A stretch of 64,000 nucleotides of DNA from Avena insularis (Eukaryota; Streptophyta; Magnoliopsida; Poales; Poaceae), in the NCBI GenBank assembly GCA_023614405.1, contig CM042691.1, positions 168,364,927-168,428,926 on the forward strand. Reading direction: 5' to 3'. Every line of letters begins with the position of its first letter. Position 1 is the first letter of the stretch. The translations under genes and the position numbers were made by a program. This document shows, one piece after another, positions 1 to 11,540 of the stretch. The notes under the pieces were generated by a model. That model saw only the letters and a program-made list of their open reading frames with translations, was not told the origin of the DNA and ran no database searches.

Positions 1-1000
1 TGAACATGATTGATTTCATTTACTATACAATTTCTTGATAGTTTCTTTCTATCTCTAATAAGCTTTTCATGTGGCTATCGATATTATTTTATAAACATTA
101 CTAAAATAAAATAAAATAAAAACATTTAATTACCCATAATAGTTCTACCAAATGCACGTGAAAACCTGCCCCACCTACCATGAGATGTCAACCATATTGT
201 AGGTGGCGGGGCCAAGCCCGCCTATCCACCTAGTCCTCTCAATTTTCAGTCGCCGGGCGAGCTCCTTAGTTTTATACTGCTTTTCTTCCGTTGCATTTCT
301 AGCGCACCAGCTCCGATCGACCATATCCTAGACCTTCACATGTTTCGCACCAGGTAGAAGCTCCATCATCTGCTCCTTGTCCCCTTTTTCCAATCAATTC
401 GGCTCAAGACACCACCAAACGCATCCAATTCATCACCGTGTCCCCTGCTTCTTTTTCCTTGCAAATCAGGAAACCTTTGTCTCTGCAGCAGCCCCCTTGT
501 GTGGGTTTTTCTCCTGCTGACAGTGCGCCATGTTTTAGTCGCCGGCGTTTTTGTAATTCTGACCGTCAGTGTCTTTGTCCCATGAAACGACCACACTCAA
601 GCCAACTTCTCTTTTGATCCATTCAAAACCAAGAATGCATAGCTCTATTCGATGCACACTACCATGACCAACCAATCCTTCCTACATGCAAATTGGTTTG
701 CTCCAGCTGTTGCTTCACTCCATATCCCAAACGCCTCCAAATCAAATCATAGTGTCCCATGCGTGTTTAATCTGCAGCAGTAGCCTTGCTACCTGCGCCA
801 AGACACTGTAACACTCTCCGAGCGGCCCTATGCAAGTTTTAGCTATTGCCGCCAAACTCACATAGAATCGATTCAAAGATGTCCACCGGGCACTTGCGTA
901 TGGGTGGAAAATAAAGTAATAACAGTACATAATAGTCCATGATGAAACCCAGAGAACATATATATACAACAGCGACTCAACGAGTCAAGAGTACATCTTT
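1..1000. other. Unassigned intergenic sequence, no gene seen
   Basis: The first 130 bases are AT-rich, followed by moderately GC-rich sequence. Only short open frames occur (about 75 codons on the minus strand), with no recognisable domain, no LTR end, no primer-binding site and no terminal inverted repeat. A short inverted repeat based on cacctac/gtaggtgg lies at about 170-230. The stretch could be the decayed interior or LTR of an old retrotransposon, but nothing shows this directly. Confidence 0.5.
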
Positions 1001-1932
1001 ATAATACAAATATCCAAATCACCTTGAAAACGATACAACACCTATCGTCGGATTGATGAAAAGTATGCCATAGGGGGTCCTAAGGGCGTTGAGAAGATGG
1101 GGTGTGAGCCATATGGTATTTCGGGAGCAGCGAGCACAAGTTTACTCAGGTTTAGATCCGATTGCGGTGATCAGATCCTATTCCTGCTAGCAACCCAGTA
1201 ATATATCAGCAAGAGCCGGATGTTATAGCGGATTACAAGAGAGGTTCACCTGTGTGAGTTGGTTGTGGTGATCTATGATCTGCTACCCTAAAGGCTCCCT
1301 CAGGTCCGGCTTATAAAGGAGCCATGACCTAGGGTTACCGGAGAGACCTATCCAGCTATGTTACAGAGTTGGAAACTAAGTACAGCTTGGACTACAAGTA
1401 ATACTACATGTCTAAGTCGGTAAGTCTTCTGGTCCTTGTTGTAGCCGGAATTGAATCCTCCTCTTTCTCTGACTGGGGCACCCGTGAAGCAGATCTCTAC
1501 CCATTGGTGGGCCACCCTGGTCAGTGAGTTCTGTGGGTATATCCGAAAAGTGTATCCTTAATAGTAGCCCCCAGAAGTCTCCAATATGCAAAGTCGGATA
1601 AATCATCTAGCTTGATGGTTTCTACGTCTTGAGAATCTTGAAGGGTTCCCAAAAACTTCATTCAGTAGTGTAGGATTCCAAGTATTCCTTTGAGTCGGAT
1701 ATGTCTTCTTGACTTCAGTCATTCCCTTGCTCGATTCAAACTTGATCCAGAATCTAAGATGTGGACGTTCTTGACAACTGTTCAGACCCGTCCTGTCTCT
1801 GACAAAACACTCCGTCATCATGACCGTTGGTGGGTCCGCATTTTACGGAACCAATGTGTTGTTATTGTGCCTGCGCGGAGATCGAGGCGGCAAAGTCTTC
1901 ACGAGGAAGTTATCGGTACTGTTCCTTGACGC
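1000..1932 (-). repeat. Degenerate Gypsy-type LTR fragment with adjacent internal sequence
   Basis: Read on the minus strand, this holds a purine-rich, PPT-like tract (about 1564-1578, core ctggggg) followed by a promoter-like region with a TATA motif (about 1310-1318), then a stretch ending near 1000. The part around the TATA motif is clearly similar to the plus-strand fragment at 43311-43668: both have taaccctagg about 25 bases before the TATA box and a gggagccttta block after it. That pairing of PPT, promoter and downstream leader is typical of an LTR. No domain could be recognised in the upstream 1590-1932 part. The family name is not known to me. Confidence 0.45.
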
Positions 1933-2195
1933 GTGGCACAAATCCAATGTATTCACACTATTCTTGGCGCAGTAGGGTTTATAAAGGGTAAAGAAATCCT
2001 TTATTTTCATCATTTGCCCCATTTCCTTGCTTCTTCTCCACGAGCGCTTCACATCCGTCGTCCTCCTCGTGTTCTTCCCCGCCGCAAAGATGCAACCAGA
2101 GCTCCGCAAAAAATCCCCACCCTCACACCAAATGGCAGAGGTGTAAGGCTCTGGCGTCGCCGGTCCTTCTACGACGGAGGTGTTATACTACAGCC
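1933..2195 (+). pseudogene. Plus-strand promoter and possible first exon of a transposon gene
   Basis: A TATA-like motif (gtttataaaggg, about 1976-1987) is followed after about 100 bases of pyrimidine-rich leader by an ATG at 2090-2092. The frame from that ATG runs only 18 codons to a stop, but a good splice donor (gtgtaag) lies at the stop, so it may be a first exon. A plus-strand intron-bearing transposon-type gene is seen again at 15729-17050, beyond several insertions, and this could be its 5' end; that link is inference. The sequence stops resembling this unit at 2196. Confidence 0.3.
1976..1987 (+). promoter_or_regulatory. TATA-box-like motif
   Basis: gtttataaaggg, followed by a pyrimidine-rich leader and an ATG about 105 bases downstream. 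It fits a plant core promoter by motif and spacing only. Confidence 0.35.
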
Positions 2196-5120
2196 TGAAA
2201 CGACCATAGCTCTATGCAACACGCCAATCCCTGAATCGGTTCATTAGCTTATATAGATCTTAAAGATGAATAATAAAGAAAATATCTATGCATCATAAAT
2301 AACGAAATAATCTAGAGTATTCAATTATTACAATAATGCTTAGCACGCGGGCTAGCTCAAATAGTTCAATAGCAAAAAGAAGCATAAGTATATAATAGGC
2401 TCCATCTTCAAATTCCCCACAAGCGAACAAATGTTGAGTGGAGTACCGCAACCTAGTCAATCATTTAGAATCAGAATATCCTACAACATAAACGTAGTAG
2501 CCCTAAAGGGTCAATACTTTGGAATGTATGACAAGTAGCGCTAAGTAGGGAGACAATACACCTAGTAACTACATGCTTATTTGGCTGGTGGAGCTTTGGC
2601 TAGCTTGCATTTTTCAAACACTTTGTCCTACTTTATTAAACAAATTTGATTCACATCAACCCTTTATGTTCACCCATAAAGTTTTAATAATCAAGAAATA
2701 AGGATGAGCGATAATATGTCATAGCATCAATATCAAGCAAGTCATTTGTCCGTAAACCAGGGACATGGCTAAGCACTTAGTTTTTACACCCTGCAGAGGT
2801 TTGTACACTTTACCCATATGACTTGGTCAATCCAGCTCATACCACCACTCTCATATTGTGTGATGACAGGGAGAAGCCCAAGAAGAGACCGTTCGGGAAG
2901 TAGATCCCCAGACCCCACTATGCACCGGTCCCAATCTACCATTCACTACATCTCTGGCTACGCTGAGTTCGGGCACCACGAACTACTGAGTCCAACCAGT
3001 CACCCATTATTACTGGCACATGGTTGCACACATAAGCTATTATAATAGATAAAACTAATCATTCTCAGTGCCCTCGATAGCATTCCCCACTGTTATTCAC
3101 ACTCCGTTGACAATCCAACCACTCCGCCCAGGTAATTCATTGACATTGTGTTGTTTTAGTTGAACAAACCATATACTTCACCATAACATGATCCCTTCCC
3201 CGTCTATACATCATGTCAAAGCATGTCTATCATACGAGGGTCAACTACAAGGGATTTCCCTACCTTAATACATAGGATCTAACATAGCATAATAATACCT
3301 ACACATGTAGCTACGAAAATACACTACACATGCATAAGAGAAAATAGTAGGACAATTCATGAATAAAATAGTAACTACTTGCATTGGTTTCAGTTGAAGT
3401 TGTTCAAGCAATCGTTGCAATCACACATGTTGCACTCCTCGCAATCTATCGATCAAACAATTGCATACAACATAAACATCCATACGATCATAAACAAATG
3501 CACAAATTCATGCATGAAAATTTAATATGCCACAATGGTTGTATTTAATTCTCTAAACAATCTTAGAATACATGATGCATGCAGGAGATCAATTAATACA
3601 ATGGAGTATTTGTTAATAATCATTGATTGCTAATATAGGGGTTTTAATAGTTCTATTGTAACGTCTATTCTTATTGTTGAATTAAATTTGGATCAGAAGT
3701 GTACTGGATAGAGGGAAATAATACGAACCAGTAGGAATTGGATTCACCCTAATCGGAGTTGTAAATCTTTTCTTATGATTTAAATAGTGTTTAATGGAGT
3801 TTAAATCATTTAAATAATTTCTATTGTCTAAAATTCAAAATAAAAACAGATCTGTAATCTAGACGATAATGTGATTCCAGGGGCATATCATTTATATTTT
3901 TGTGATAGATAAATAATTTACTATGAATTTAATGATTTAAAGACATTAACACTGATTAAAATGCCATGGGGTAACTAATCTTCAAAAGCTAGATCTAGCC
4001 AGATGTTATTAATCTTCACGAGATTAGCTTCAATTATATATATTATTCATAGTTTTTGCACCAGGTATGAATTTACTATGAATTTATTAACCTAAAATAC
4101 CAATAAAACTAATTAAATCATTACAATAAATATGTACTGCAAACACTAGATCTAATCTGACATTACTAATGTACATTAGAGTACCTTTCTTTCGACATAT
4201 TATTCATATTTTTGTGTCCTGTAGATACTTTATCATGGATTTAATACTCTAAAAGGCTATTAAAACTTTATTTTTTTTACAGTAAACACATATAGTAAAA
4301 GTTTGATCTACAGTCATATTAATATTCTACATGATTTTCTGAATCCATTGATATATTATTGGCTATTTTTGGATCTACAGATATTTTATTATGATTTATT
4401 TAGTCTAAAGTGTCCATTAAACTATTTAAATTATTACAGTAAATATATATCTTACAAGTCAGATCTAATAGCACAACAATATTCTACATATTTTTCTGAG
4501 TCCATAGGTAGATTATTTACTAATTTTGGACATGTATTTTATTTAATATGAATTTTACAAAATCTGCCTATTTCCTGATATTTTAAATCAATTTAAGTTA
4601 AAAGGGAATATTTCCTAGGAATATGTTGTGCTGACTGGGACACGGGGCTAATGCGGCACTGACCTGGCGATGACGCGGACGCTGGTGAGGCAGGGTGGCG
4701 AGGACGGCCACCTGGAGCGATCGGGTTGCGGGTACGCTTCGCGAACGAGATCTAATCGCGGCCGTTCAACCACGATCCAATGGTCCAAGTGGAAAGTTTC
4801 TAAGCTGGGTGGGTCAATGTCGGTCGACGGCGGCAGGAGCGCTCAGATGGCAACGGTGGCAGTGGCTCCGGCGAGTTCTCGGCATCGGGAGGTATCAGGC
4901 GAGGACCGGGTGAGGACGGATGGCTCAGTGTTGAGAACGGCGTCAATGGTGGCTTCCTGGCACAGAGGCTCACTGTGGATGGAGGCGCTTGGGCGGCGGC
5001 GCACTCCGGCGAGGTATTCCGTGCACTCCTGTGCACCTATGGCGAGGGAAAAGTGTCAGGAGGATGCAGCGGACCAAGGGGAAGAGGAAGAGAGGAAAAA
5101 TAGGAAGAGGGGATAACAGA
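2196..5120 (-). repeat. LTR-like AT-rich region, probable Gypsy (chromovirus) LTR remnant
   Basis: Nearly 3 kb without a plausible gene. On the minus strand it starts GC-rich (about 5120-4650, CG-rich with gag and ggc repeats), then becomes very AT-rich (4600-3500), then mixed. This order of a GC-rich leader-like segment followed by AT-rich sequence matches the long chromovirus LTRs at 17632-20799, although the sequences differ. A possible LTR boundary is TG at 2196. The right side is cut at the Copia-1 LTR at 5121. The 148-codon open frame at 4670-5116 lies in the GC-rich segment and shows no domain. Identification as an LTR is inference from composition and from remembered motifs. Confidence 0.4.
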
Positions 5121-6413
5121 TGAAGGGACACGGGTAGGCTACACGAGCGCAAATCAAAATTTTCTACCACGAAAACCAGGAATATTGTTGTCATAGATCA
5201 CGGGATTACCTCTAGACACGCAGTTGTGGAATTTGATGAAGCGCGTCGAGGCAGTGCAAACGTTCCACGTCTCCTCCTTTTCCTCGTCCCACGAGCAGCT
5301 CCTCTTGCGTGGCTCGTCCAAGTGCCATAGATGCAGCACCTCCGAGGTATCCACACGTACAGGGTGGAAGCGTCAGACGCCGGACTGCTAGGTCCGCGCG
5401 TGCAACACAGGCGTGAGGAGTGGCGGCTGGGTGGAATTGTCTAACCCTGGTCAGCTCTCCCCACCCTCTATTATATAGGCGTCCCTAGTGGGCTCCTACA
5501 TTAGAAGCCCATTAGTAGCTTAAGCCTGGTCTAATTCGGATCCAATCATCATTAGGCTTCCAGCCCCTTAAGTGTGTGACCCTATAGGTTCATATACGTG
5601 TAGACATGACACAAATACACTTATTCTATCAATAGTTGATAGCGCCTCTAGCAAGACGTGCCAACTTCTAAACGCATACAAAGATCATATCGGACGAACC
5701 ATCACAAGGTTTAGTACATGTATTTCCCTTTGCCTCACGATATTTGGTCTAGATCCAAGTTGACCTCCCTTTCTTGATACTGTGATTCGGAATCCCTTTA
5801 CTAGGTTAACTCTTAACCATATGTAGCACAGCCATGCATTTTTGGATCCGATCACTCGAGGGGCCAGAGATATCTCTCTCAAGTAGAGAGGGGCAAATCC
5901 CATCTTGATTGACCATGCCTTGCAGCATGCTTTAGGACAAACCCGAAAGCTACCTTTATAACTACCCAGTTACGGAGTAGCGTCTGATAGCCCCAAAGTA
6001 GGTCGATCTACATCTCAAGTACATGCGACAATCTTAGATCTAAGGACAAAACATACACGATGTGTAGAGAGAGCTGCAAGTCTAATTTCCAGTCTCAAGT
6101 TGGGTCATTCTAACCCCATGTTCATAACATGCGTCCATATCATTGGTTTGACATCTCCATGTCTATGACTTGCAAAACATAGTCATCAACCAATCTATGT
6201 CCTAGTCTAATATTCACGTCTGTCCTTACATGAACTCCGACTAAGGACAACTATTTGAATAACCATACAAGTAAAGAGTTTCACTAACAATTCACACAAT
6301 TGCCAATCAATACAAGTTGCCTGATATGGATATTCAAGGAACATTACAATAACTCATGGATACATATGAAATATAATCATCTCTATGATTGCCTCTATGG
6401 CATATTTCCTCCA
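5121..6413 (-). repeat. 3' LTR of Copia-1
   Basis: On the plus strand it begins tgaaggg at 5121 and ends tttcctcca at 6413, directly against the purine-tract complement gtctcccacttgca. The inner part carries blocks shared with the Angela-like LTRs at 51756 and 58633 (the aaatcaaaattttct block near its left end and the gtgaccct block near 5575). A TATA-like cluster (ctattatatagg) lies at about 5468-5480. The second LTR is missing, so exact ends rest on family comparison. Confidence 0.75.
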
Positions 6414-6428
6414 GTCTCCCACTTGCAT
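6414..6428 (-). other. Polypurine tract of Copia-1
   Basis: gtctcccacttgcat on the plus strand, i.e. a purine-rich aagtgggagac on the element strand, directly next to the 3' LTR. The same tract occurs at 45864, 53465 and 61093 in the other Angela-lineage elements. Confidence 0.85.
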
Positions 6429-6433
6429 TAGAG

Positions 6434-7613
6434 TCAATCTAGATTGTATCTAATACCTATTGCTCTTGCATGCGCCTCATGAGCAGGCTGCGGGAGTGGC
6501 TTTGTAAAGAGATCGGCAACATTTGAGTCTGTGTGTATTTTGCATATCATGACACTACCATCCTCAACGAACTCACCAATCTGATGGTAACGCATGCGGA
6601 TATCTTTGTTCTTCTGGTGTTGTCTAGGCTCCTTGGCTTGTGCAATAGCACCATTGTTGTCACAATAAACATCCATGGGATTGGACGCGCCCTGAACCAC
6701 ACCAAGAGCAATCAGGAAATTCCTAATCCAAACAGCTTCCTTTGCAGCCTCCGAGGCGGCAATATATTCAGCTTCTGTTGAAGAGGAGGCCACCGTATCT
6801 TGCTTGGAACTTTCCCAACTCACAGCACCACCATTCATGACAAACACATAACTAGATTGCGATCTGGAGTCATCTGAGTCGTTAAGGTAACTCGCATCTG
6901 TGTAACCCCTTACACTGAGTTCATCCTAACCTCCATAAAGAAGGAACACATCCTTAGTCATTTTCAAGTACTTAAGGATGTTCTTTACCGCTGTCCAATG
7001 ACCTTCACCTGGATCAGCCTGGTATCTGCTCGTAACACTTAGAGCATAGGAAATATCTGGGCAAGTACATATCATTGCATACATGATGGATCCAATAGCC
7101 GAAGCATATGGAACCCTGCTCATGCGCTCACGCTCATCAGTAGTCGAAGGACACTGATTCTTGCTGAGTTTATTGCCGTGAGACATGGGCAAGAACCCCT
7201 TCTTAGCCTCTTCCATGCTGAACCGTTTCAACACTTTGTCAATGTATGTACTCTAGCTTAATCCAATTAGCCTCCTTGATCCATCTCTATAGATCTTGAT
7301 GCCCATAATATATGTCGCTTCTCCAAAGTCCTTCATCGAAAAACTATTTTTCAACGAGGTCTTAACAAACTCGAGCATAGGAATGTCATTTCCAATCAGC
7401 AATATGTCATCTACATATAAGATTAGAAATACAAGCGCTCTCCCACTTTCCTTCTTGTAAACACAAGGTTCTTGTTCGTTTTTGATGAAGCCAAACTCCT
7501 TTACAACTTCATCAAATCGAATTCCAACTCCAAGATGCTTTCTTTAGCCCATAAATAGACTTTAGAAGTTTGCATACCTTTCCAGCATTGTTTGGATCGA
7601 CAAAACCTTCGGG
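6434..7613 (-). pseudogene. pol: Copia-1 pol: reverse transcriptase C-terminal half and RNase H
   Basis: Two open pieces remain. The piece at 6434-6847 is RNase H: it has the STEAEYIA motif with its catalytic Glu, the YCDNNGAI motif with its Asp, and the LFTKPL end typical of Copia. The piece at 6926-7234 is the RT connection domain (CPDISYALS, SRYQADP). Between 7235 and 7613 frames are broken, but the RT active-site sequence for YVDD is readable at about 7395-7415 on the minus strand. At least two frameshifts or stops separate the pieces, so no functional enzyme is expected. Pol would copy the element RNA into DNA in cytoplasmic particles. Confidence 0.85.
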
Positions 7614-8408
7614 CTACATCATATACATGTCCTCAGTTAGGATTCCATTTAGGAAAGCTGTCTTGACATCCATATGCCATATTTCATAGTCAAAATGTGC
7701 AACAATGTCTAGAATAATCCGTATAGATTTAAGCATCGCTACGGGAGAGAAAGTCTCGTCGTAGTTAACTCCCTGAACTTGTCGAAAACCTTTTACAACA
7801 AGTCGAGCTTTATGGATGTGAAAATTTCCATCCATATCAATCTTCTTATTATAGATCCATTTGCACTCGATGGCTTTAAAACCATCAGGCAGGTCGACCA
7901 AGTTCCAAACTTGATTTTCTCCCATGGACTCTATCTTGGATCTCATGGCGATCAGCCATTTCTCAGAGTCTGGGTCCACCATCGCTTCTGCATAGGTCGC
8001 AGGCTCATCATTGTCTAAGAATAATAATTCCCGCACTTCGCGGAGCCTCGCCGACCTTCGTGGTTGTGGTGCTTCTATTGCCACGGGTTCCTCAACTTGT
8101 TCTGCTACAATAGCATCACTCGTAGAAGCATCCCTGACTGGCTCATCTTGAACTTCTTCAAGTCGCACCGACCTTCCACTCGTTCCCTTTGTGAGAAACT
8201 CTTTCTCTAGGAAAACACCACTACGAGCGACAAACACTTTGCCCTCTTCTCGGTTGTAGAAGTAATACCCTAAGGTTTCCCTAGGATATCCCAAGAAAAT
8301 GCACTTATTCGATTTGGGCGTTAGCTTATCCAACTGAAGTCGCTTAACAAATGCATCACAACCCCAAATCTTTAGAAAAGACAAACTGGGATTCTTTCCA
8401 GTCCACAT
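7614..8408 (-). pseudogene. pol: Copia-1 pol: integrase C-terminus and reverse transcriptase N-terminus
   Basis: A 264-codon open piece. Residues 1-70 match the integrase C-terminal region (WGCDAFVK, CIFLGYPRE, EKEFL). Residues 70-140 are a variable acidic and Arg-rich linker (PRRSARLRE). From residue about 140 the RT begins, with the conserved ECKWIYNKK, KARLVVKGFRQ, YDETFSPV and MDVKTAFLNG blocks; the Asp in the last block is one of the three RT catalytic acids and is present. The piece is closed by frame breaks on both sides. Confidence 0.85.
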
Positions 8409-8515
8409 CTCATATGGTGTCTTAACTACGGATTTAGATGGTACCCTGTTAAGTGTGAAAGCTTCCGTTTATAGAGCGTATCCCTGAAATGATAATGGTA
8501 AATCCGACTGGCTCA

Positions 8516-9004
8516 TCATCGATCCAACCATGTCCAACAAAGTTCGATTGCGTCGTTCGAAGACCCCGTTTCTTTCGGGCATTCCAGGCGGCATGAGTTG
8601 TGGAACAATTCCGCAACTCTTAAGATGATTGCTAAATTCGTGACCCAATATTCACCTCCATGATCAGATCGCAAGGCCTTTATTTTCTTGCCACGTTGAT
8701 TCCCTACCTCACTCTGAAACTCCTTGAACCTTTCAAAAGTTTCAGACTTATGCTTCATCAAGTAGACATAACCACATCTACTGAAATCATCAGTGAAAGT
8801 AATGAAGTAGTGATATCCTCCTCTGGCCGTCGTGCTCATTGGTCCACATACATCAGTATGTATGAGTTCCAACAAGTCTGTTGCTCTCTCGGGTAAACCC
8901 GAAAAAGGCGACTTGGTCATATTTCCAAGTAAACAAGCGTGACATGTCTCGTATGATTCAAAATCAAACGAAGTTAGAAGACCATCACCATGGAGCTTCT
9001 TCAT
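8516..9004 (-). pseudogene. pol: Copia-1 pol: integrase catalytic core
   Basis: A 162-codon open piece with the integrase core. The HTDVCGPM block carries the first catalytic Asp and LRSDHGGEY the second. The third acid lies where the frame is disturbed near the C-terminal end of the piece, in a region corresponding to the usual NGxxERRN block. The N-terminal part keeps the CxxC pair of the zinc-binding domain (CHACLLG). Integrase would insert the cDNA into the genome; this copy is broken. Confidence 0.85.
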
Positions 9005-9011
9005 GCGATTT

Positions 9012-9545
9012 TCACATATGCCCCAAACGACAATGCCATAAATAGGTAGGACTCAAATCATTAGGCCGAAGCCTTTTAGTACTAACATTGTAAACATATG
9101 AATCATCAAGATTTAAAATAAATAACCCATTCACAATGAGAGCATTAGCCATAAACATATCATTCTTAGAGATTACACAACCATTGTTCATACTCGCAAA
9201 TGAATATCCATCCCTCATCAAACATGAAGGTGATAAAATGTTTCTAACCATACTTGGAATGTAATAATAATTATTCAGCTCCATAATAAATCCTGACGGA
9301 AGGTGAAGTTGCATGACGCCGACGAACAATGCAGCAACCCTAGCTTTATTTTCGACGCGAAAATCCACTTCGCCTTTCTGCACTTCTCTAGTCCTTATTA
9401 TCCCCTGCATCGAATTGCAAATATGAGCGACCGATCCGGTATCAAATACCCAAGAGTTAACATAAGAATCCGTGAGAAGAATGTCCACAACATTTACAAC
9501 AAGCGTACCTGAGTGGGAAGTATTCTTACTTCCACTCTTCTTCAA
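9012..9545 (-). pseudogene. pol: Copia-1 protease and GAG-pre-integrase domain
   Basis: A 177-codon piece. Residues about 31-45 carry the retropepsin active site in the WVFDTGSVAHICN context (Asp-Thr-Gly). It continues through the protease fold with a NILS block and ends with LWHCRLGHM, the start of the GAG-pre-integrase domain with its His and Cys/His ligands. Upstream at about 9560-9625 the CCHC zinc knuckle of gag can be read in another frame. Aspartic protease would cut the gag-pol polyprotein. Confidence 0.85.
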
Positions 9546-9722
9546 AGAAGCCTGGTACTTGCTGTAGTTTCTCTTCTAGTGGCCATGTTCATGACAAAAG
9601 AAGCACTCAGTGTCATCTGCAGGTCTAGCCTTTTGCTTGGGTACAGGCTTAGGGATCGTATCCTTAGCCTTGCCCTTCTTCTTCGACCAAGAAGTACCCT
9701 TTTTCTTAAAGCTAGACTTGTT

Positions 9723-10364
9723 CTACACGGCCATCACATGGCTATGCCCTACGCACTTCTTCATGTCACTTTCTGCTGTTTTTAGCATCCCACACAACTC
9801 ATTAAGGCCCTTCTCCACCCCATGCATATGGTAGTTCGAAATGAACTGACCATAGCTAGATGGAAGAGACGCCAAAATGAAATCAGTAACCAACTCTTGG
9901 CCCAATGGAAAACCAAGCTTTTCCAAAGTCTGACTGTAACCAACCATTTTGATCACATGGGGGCCTACACCTGCTCCCTCTATCAACTTGCATTCCACAA
10001 AGGACATGGCGACATTGTACCTCTCAGTCCTGGCCTGAGTTTGGAACATGTCCTTAAGCGTGATGATCATATCGTACGCTTCCTGATCCTCAAACTTCTT
10101 TTGGAATTCAGGTTCCATGCATGCAAGCATAAGACAGCTAACCTCAAGAGAATCATCACATGCTCTCTTGTAGGCATTCTTAAGGGCAATAGATGCATTA
10201 TTAGTAGGTTCATCGGGGATTTGGGTATCTAGAACCATTTCCTTTTTATCAGACCTAAGAACAATTCTCAGGTTACAGACCCAGTCAGAATAGTTTGTTC
10301 CATTTAGTTTATATTTGTCAATAATCGAACGCAAAGAAAAAGGTGATGTAGTGTTCAGTGCCAA
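9723..10364 (-). pseudogene. gag: Copia-1 gag (capsid)
   Basis: A 213-codon piece with the Copia gag fold (UBN2 type): LNGTNYSDWVCNLRIVL near the N-terminus, then FQTQARTERYNVAMSF and LPSSYGQFI in the second half. It ends at a stop before the zinc knuckle, so the capsid is cut from nucleocapsid. The expected first codon, before ALN, reads TTG instead of ATG (10362-10364), so the start codon appears lost. The intact protein would form the virus-like particle. Confidence 0.85.
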
Positions 10365-11528
10365 TTATCTACAATAGAAAACATGCAAAATACTAAGCCA
10401 TGTAACCATGAAAGAGCAAAACATATTAAACAATTTAATAGCATATACTCCCACTTAAATCAATATCCCTCTATTGATAGTAAGTGATTCAAGATCCACA
10501 ATTAATAAGTCGACTAGTGAGATTTAGCATCACTTCTAGAAGACAAGGTAAATCGGTAAGCAACACTTGCTAATCATATCACATATGACTCTTGTTGTTG
10601 GGTGACATCTCTATGTCTAAACTAGGCGCCCAACCTTTATGCCCCAAGGTCCTTAACTGTTAAGATGACCTTGTCAAGCTCACCAACCCTTATGCATGTA
10701 GGTATCCGATACAAACCCATCCAGCTAAGGAAAACCACGTTACCCTAATTTCATAGGACCACCAACGATTGTACTAGGGATGCAAAAGTGGGACAATTGG
10801 GACAAGTGGGATGCCACTTTTAGACTACTAGACTAACTCAAAACTAAGTGGGACAAGTGGGATAAGCTATATTTGACATATCCCTCTTATCCCACTTATC
10901 CCACCTAAATTCAAGTTAGTTTAGTAGTCTAAAAGTGATATCCCACTTGTCCCAAATGTCCCACTCCTGCATCCCTAGATTGTACAGGGCATAGGATGGT
11001 GCAAGGTTTGGTTGCGAGGGCATGGTTTAACTTAAACTTTGTGAGGGATCGTTCTACTTCTATCACCTAAGCATGCATAGTAGTAAAATGCATAAGAATA
11101 GCATTTACATAGATGTGACACAGTATGACACATTTTATCATGGTGATCTCCATCGCCATAGAACCTGTCCACCATGATGATCTCCATCTCCATGTTCCAT
11201 GTGAAGCATCTTCCAAGTGATGAGTCCTCCGAGAACTAATACAAGCTATTAATCCTAACAGCTAGTAATCAAAATTACATAGTATTGGGATCATCACAAG
11301 TTGGCACGGAGGCCACTACAATAATTGACAACACATATGTCTCCAGCAGTGTTGCCCTACTCACGACACGCGGGTCATGATAAATTTTATACATGCATCA
11401 CATACATATATGGGCCATACCGATCACATACATCCTGCAAAACCAAGTTATGCATTGAATTGCATTCTACCGGATCATGTGAACTCGCAGCAACTAGTTA
11501 CCTTAACGAGATACAAAAGGAGCTATGA
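10365..11528 (-). other. Copia-1 5' leader, carrying a MITE, truncated at its outer end
   Basis: Non-coding leader between gag and the missing 5' LTR. A block containing ccctgcaaa...caagtta at about 11424 corresponds to 50665 in the Copia-B leader, where the primer-binding site follows about 380 bases later. In Copia-1 only about 100 bases follow before Copia-C sequence begins. No clean primer-binding site is seen. The MITE at 10775-10977 interrupts this leader. Confidence 0.7.
10775..10977. mobile_element. hAT-type MITE, 203 bp, with perfect 8-bp target duplication
   Basis: The element starts tagggatgc and ends gcatcccta. The two halves are near-complete inverted complements over most of the length, with repeated gtgggac/gtcccac blocks, so a transcript would fold into a long hairpin. 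It is flanked on both sides by gattgtac (10767-10774 and 10978-10985), an exact 8-bp duplication. An 8-bp duplication with a TAGGG-type end is characteristic of the hAT superfamily. It is far too short to encode a transposase and must have moved with help from another element. Confidence 0.9.
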
Positions 11529-11540
11529 TAAGGGGGTATA

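Larger units (their letters stand above)
5121..11528 (-). mobile_element. Copia-1: Angela-lineage Ty1-Copia retrotransposon lacking its 5' LTR
   Basis: Read on the minus strand the order is leader, gag, protease, integrase, reverse transcriptase, RNase H, polypurine tract, 3' LTR, which is the Copia order. The 3' LTR is 5121-6413. The right side should carry about 280 more bases of leader, a primer-binding site and the 5' LTR, judged from the related Copia-B element, but at about 11528 the sequence passes directly into Copia-C. The element is therefore truncated. All reading frames carry stops or frameshifts, and a MITE has inserted in the leader. Confidence 0.85.

Noticed and set aside
4670..5116. 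148-codon plus-strand open frame in GC-rich DNA
   Set aside because: No domain, low complexity, and the region fits the GC-rich head of an LTR; long frames by chance are expected at this GC content.
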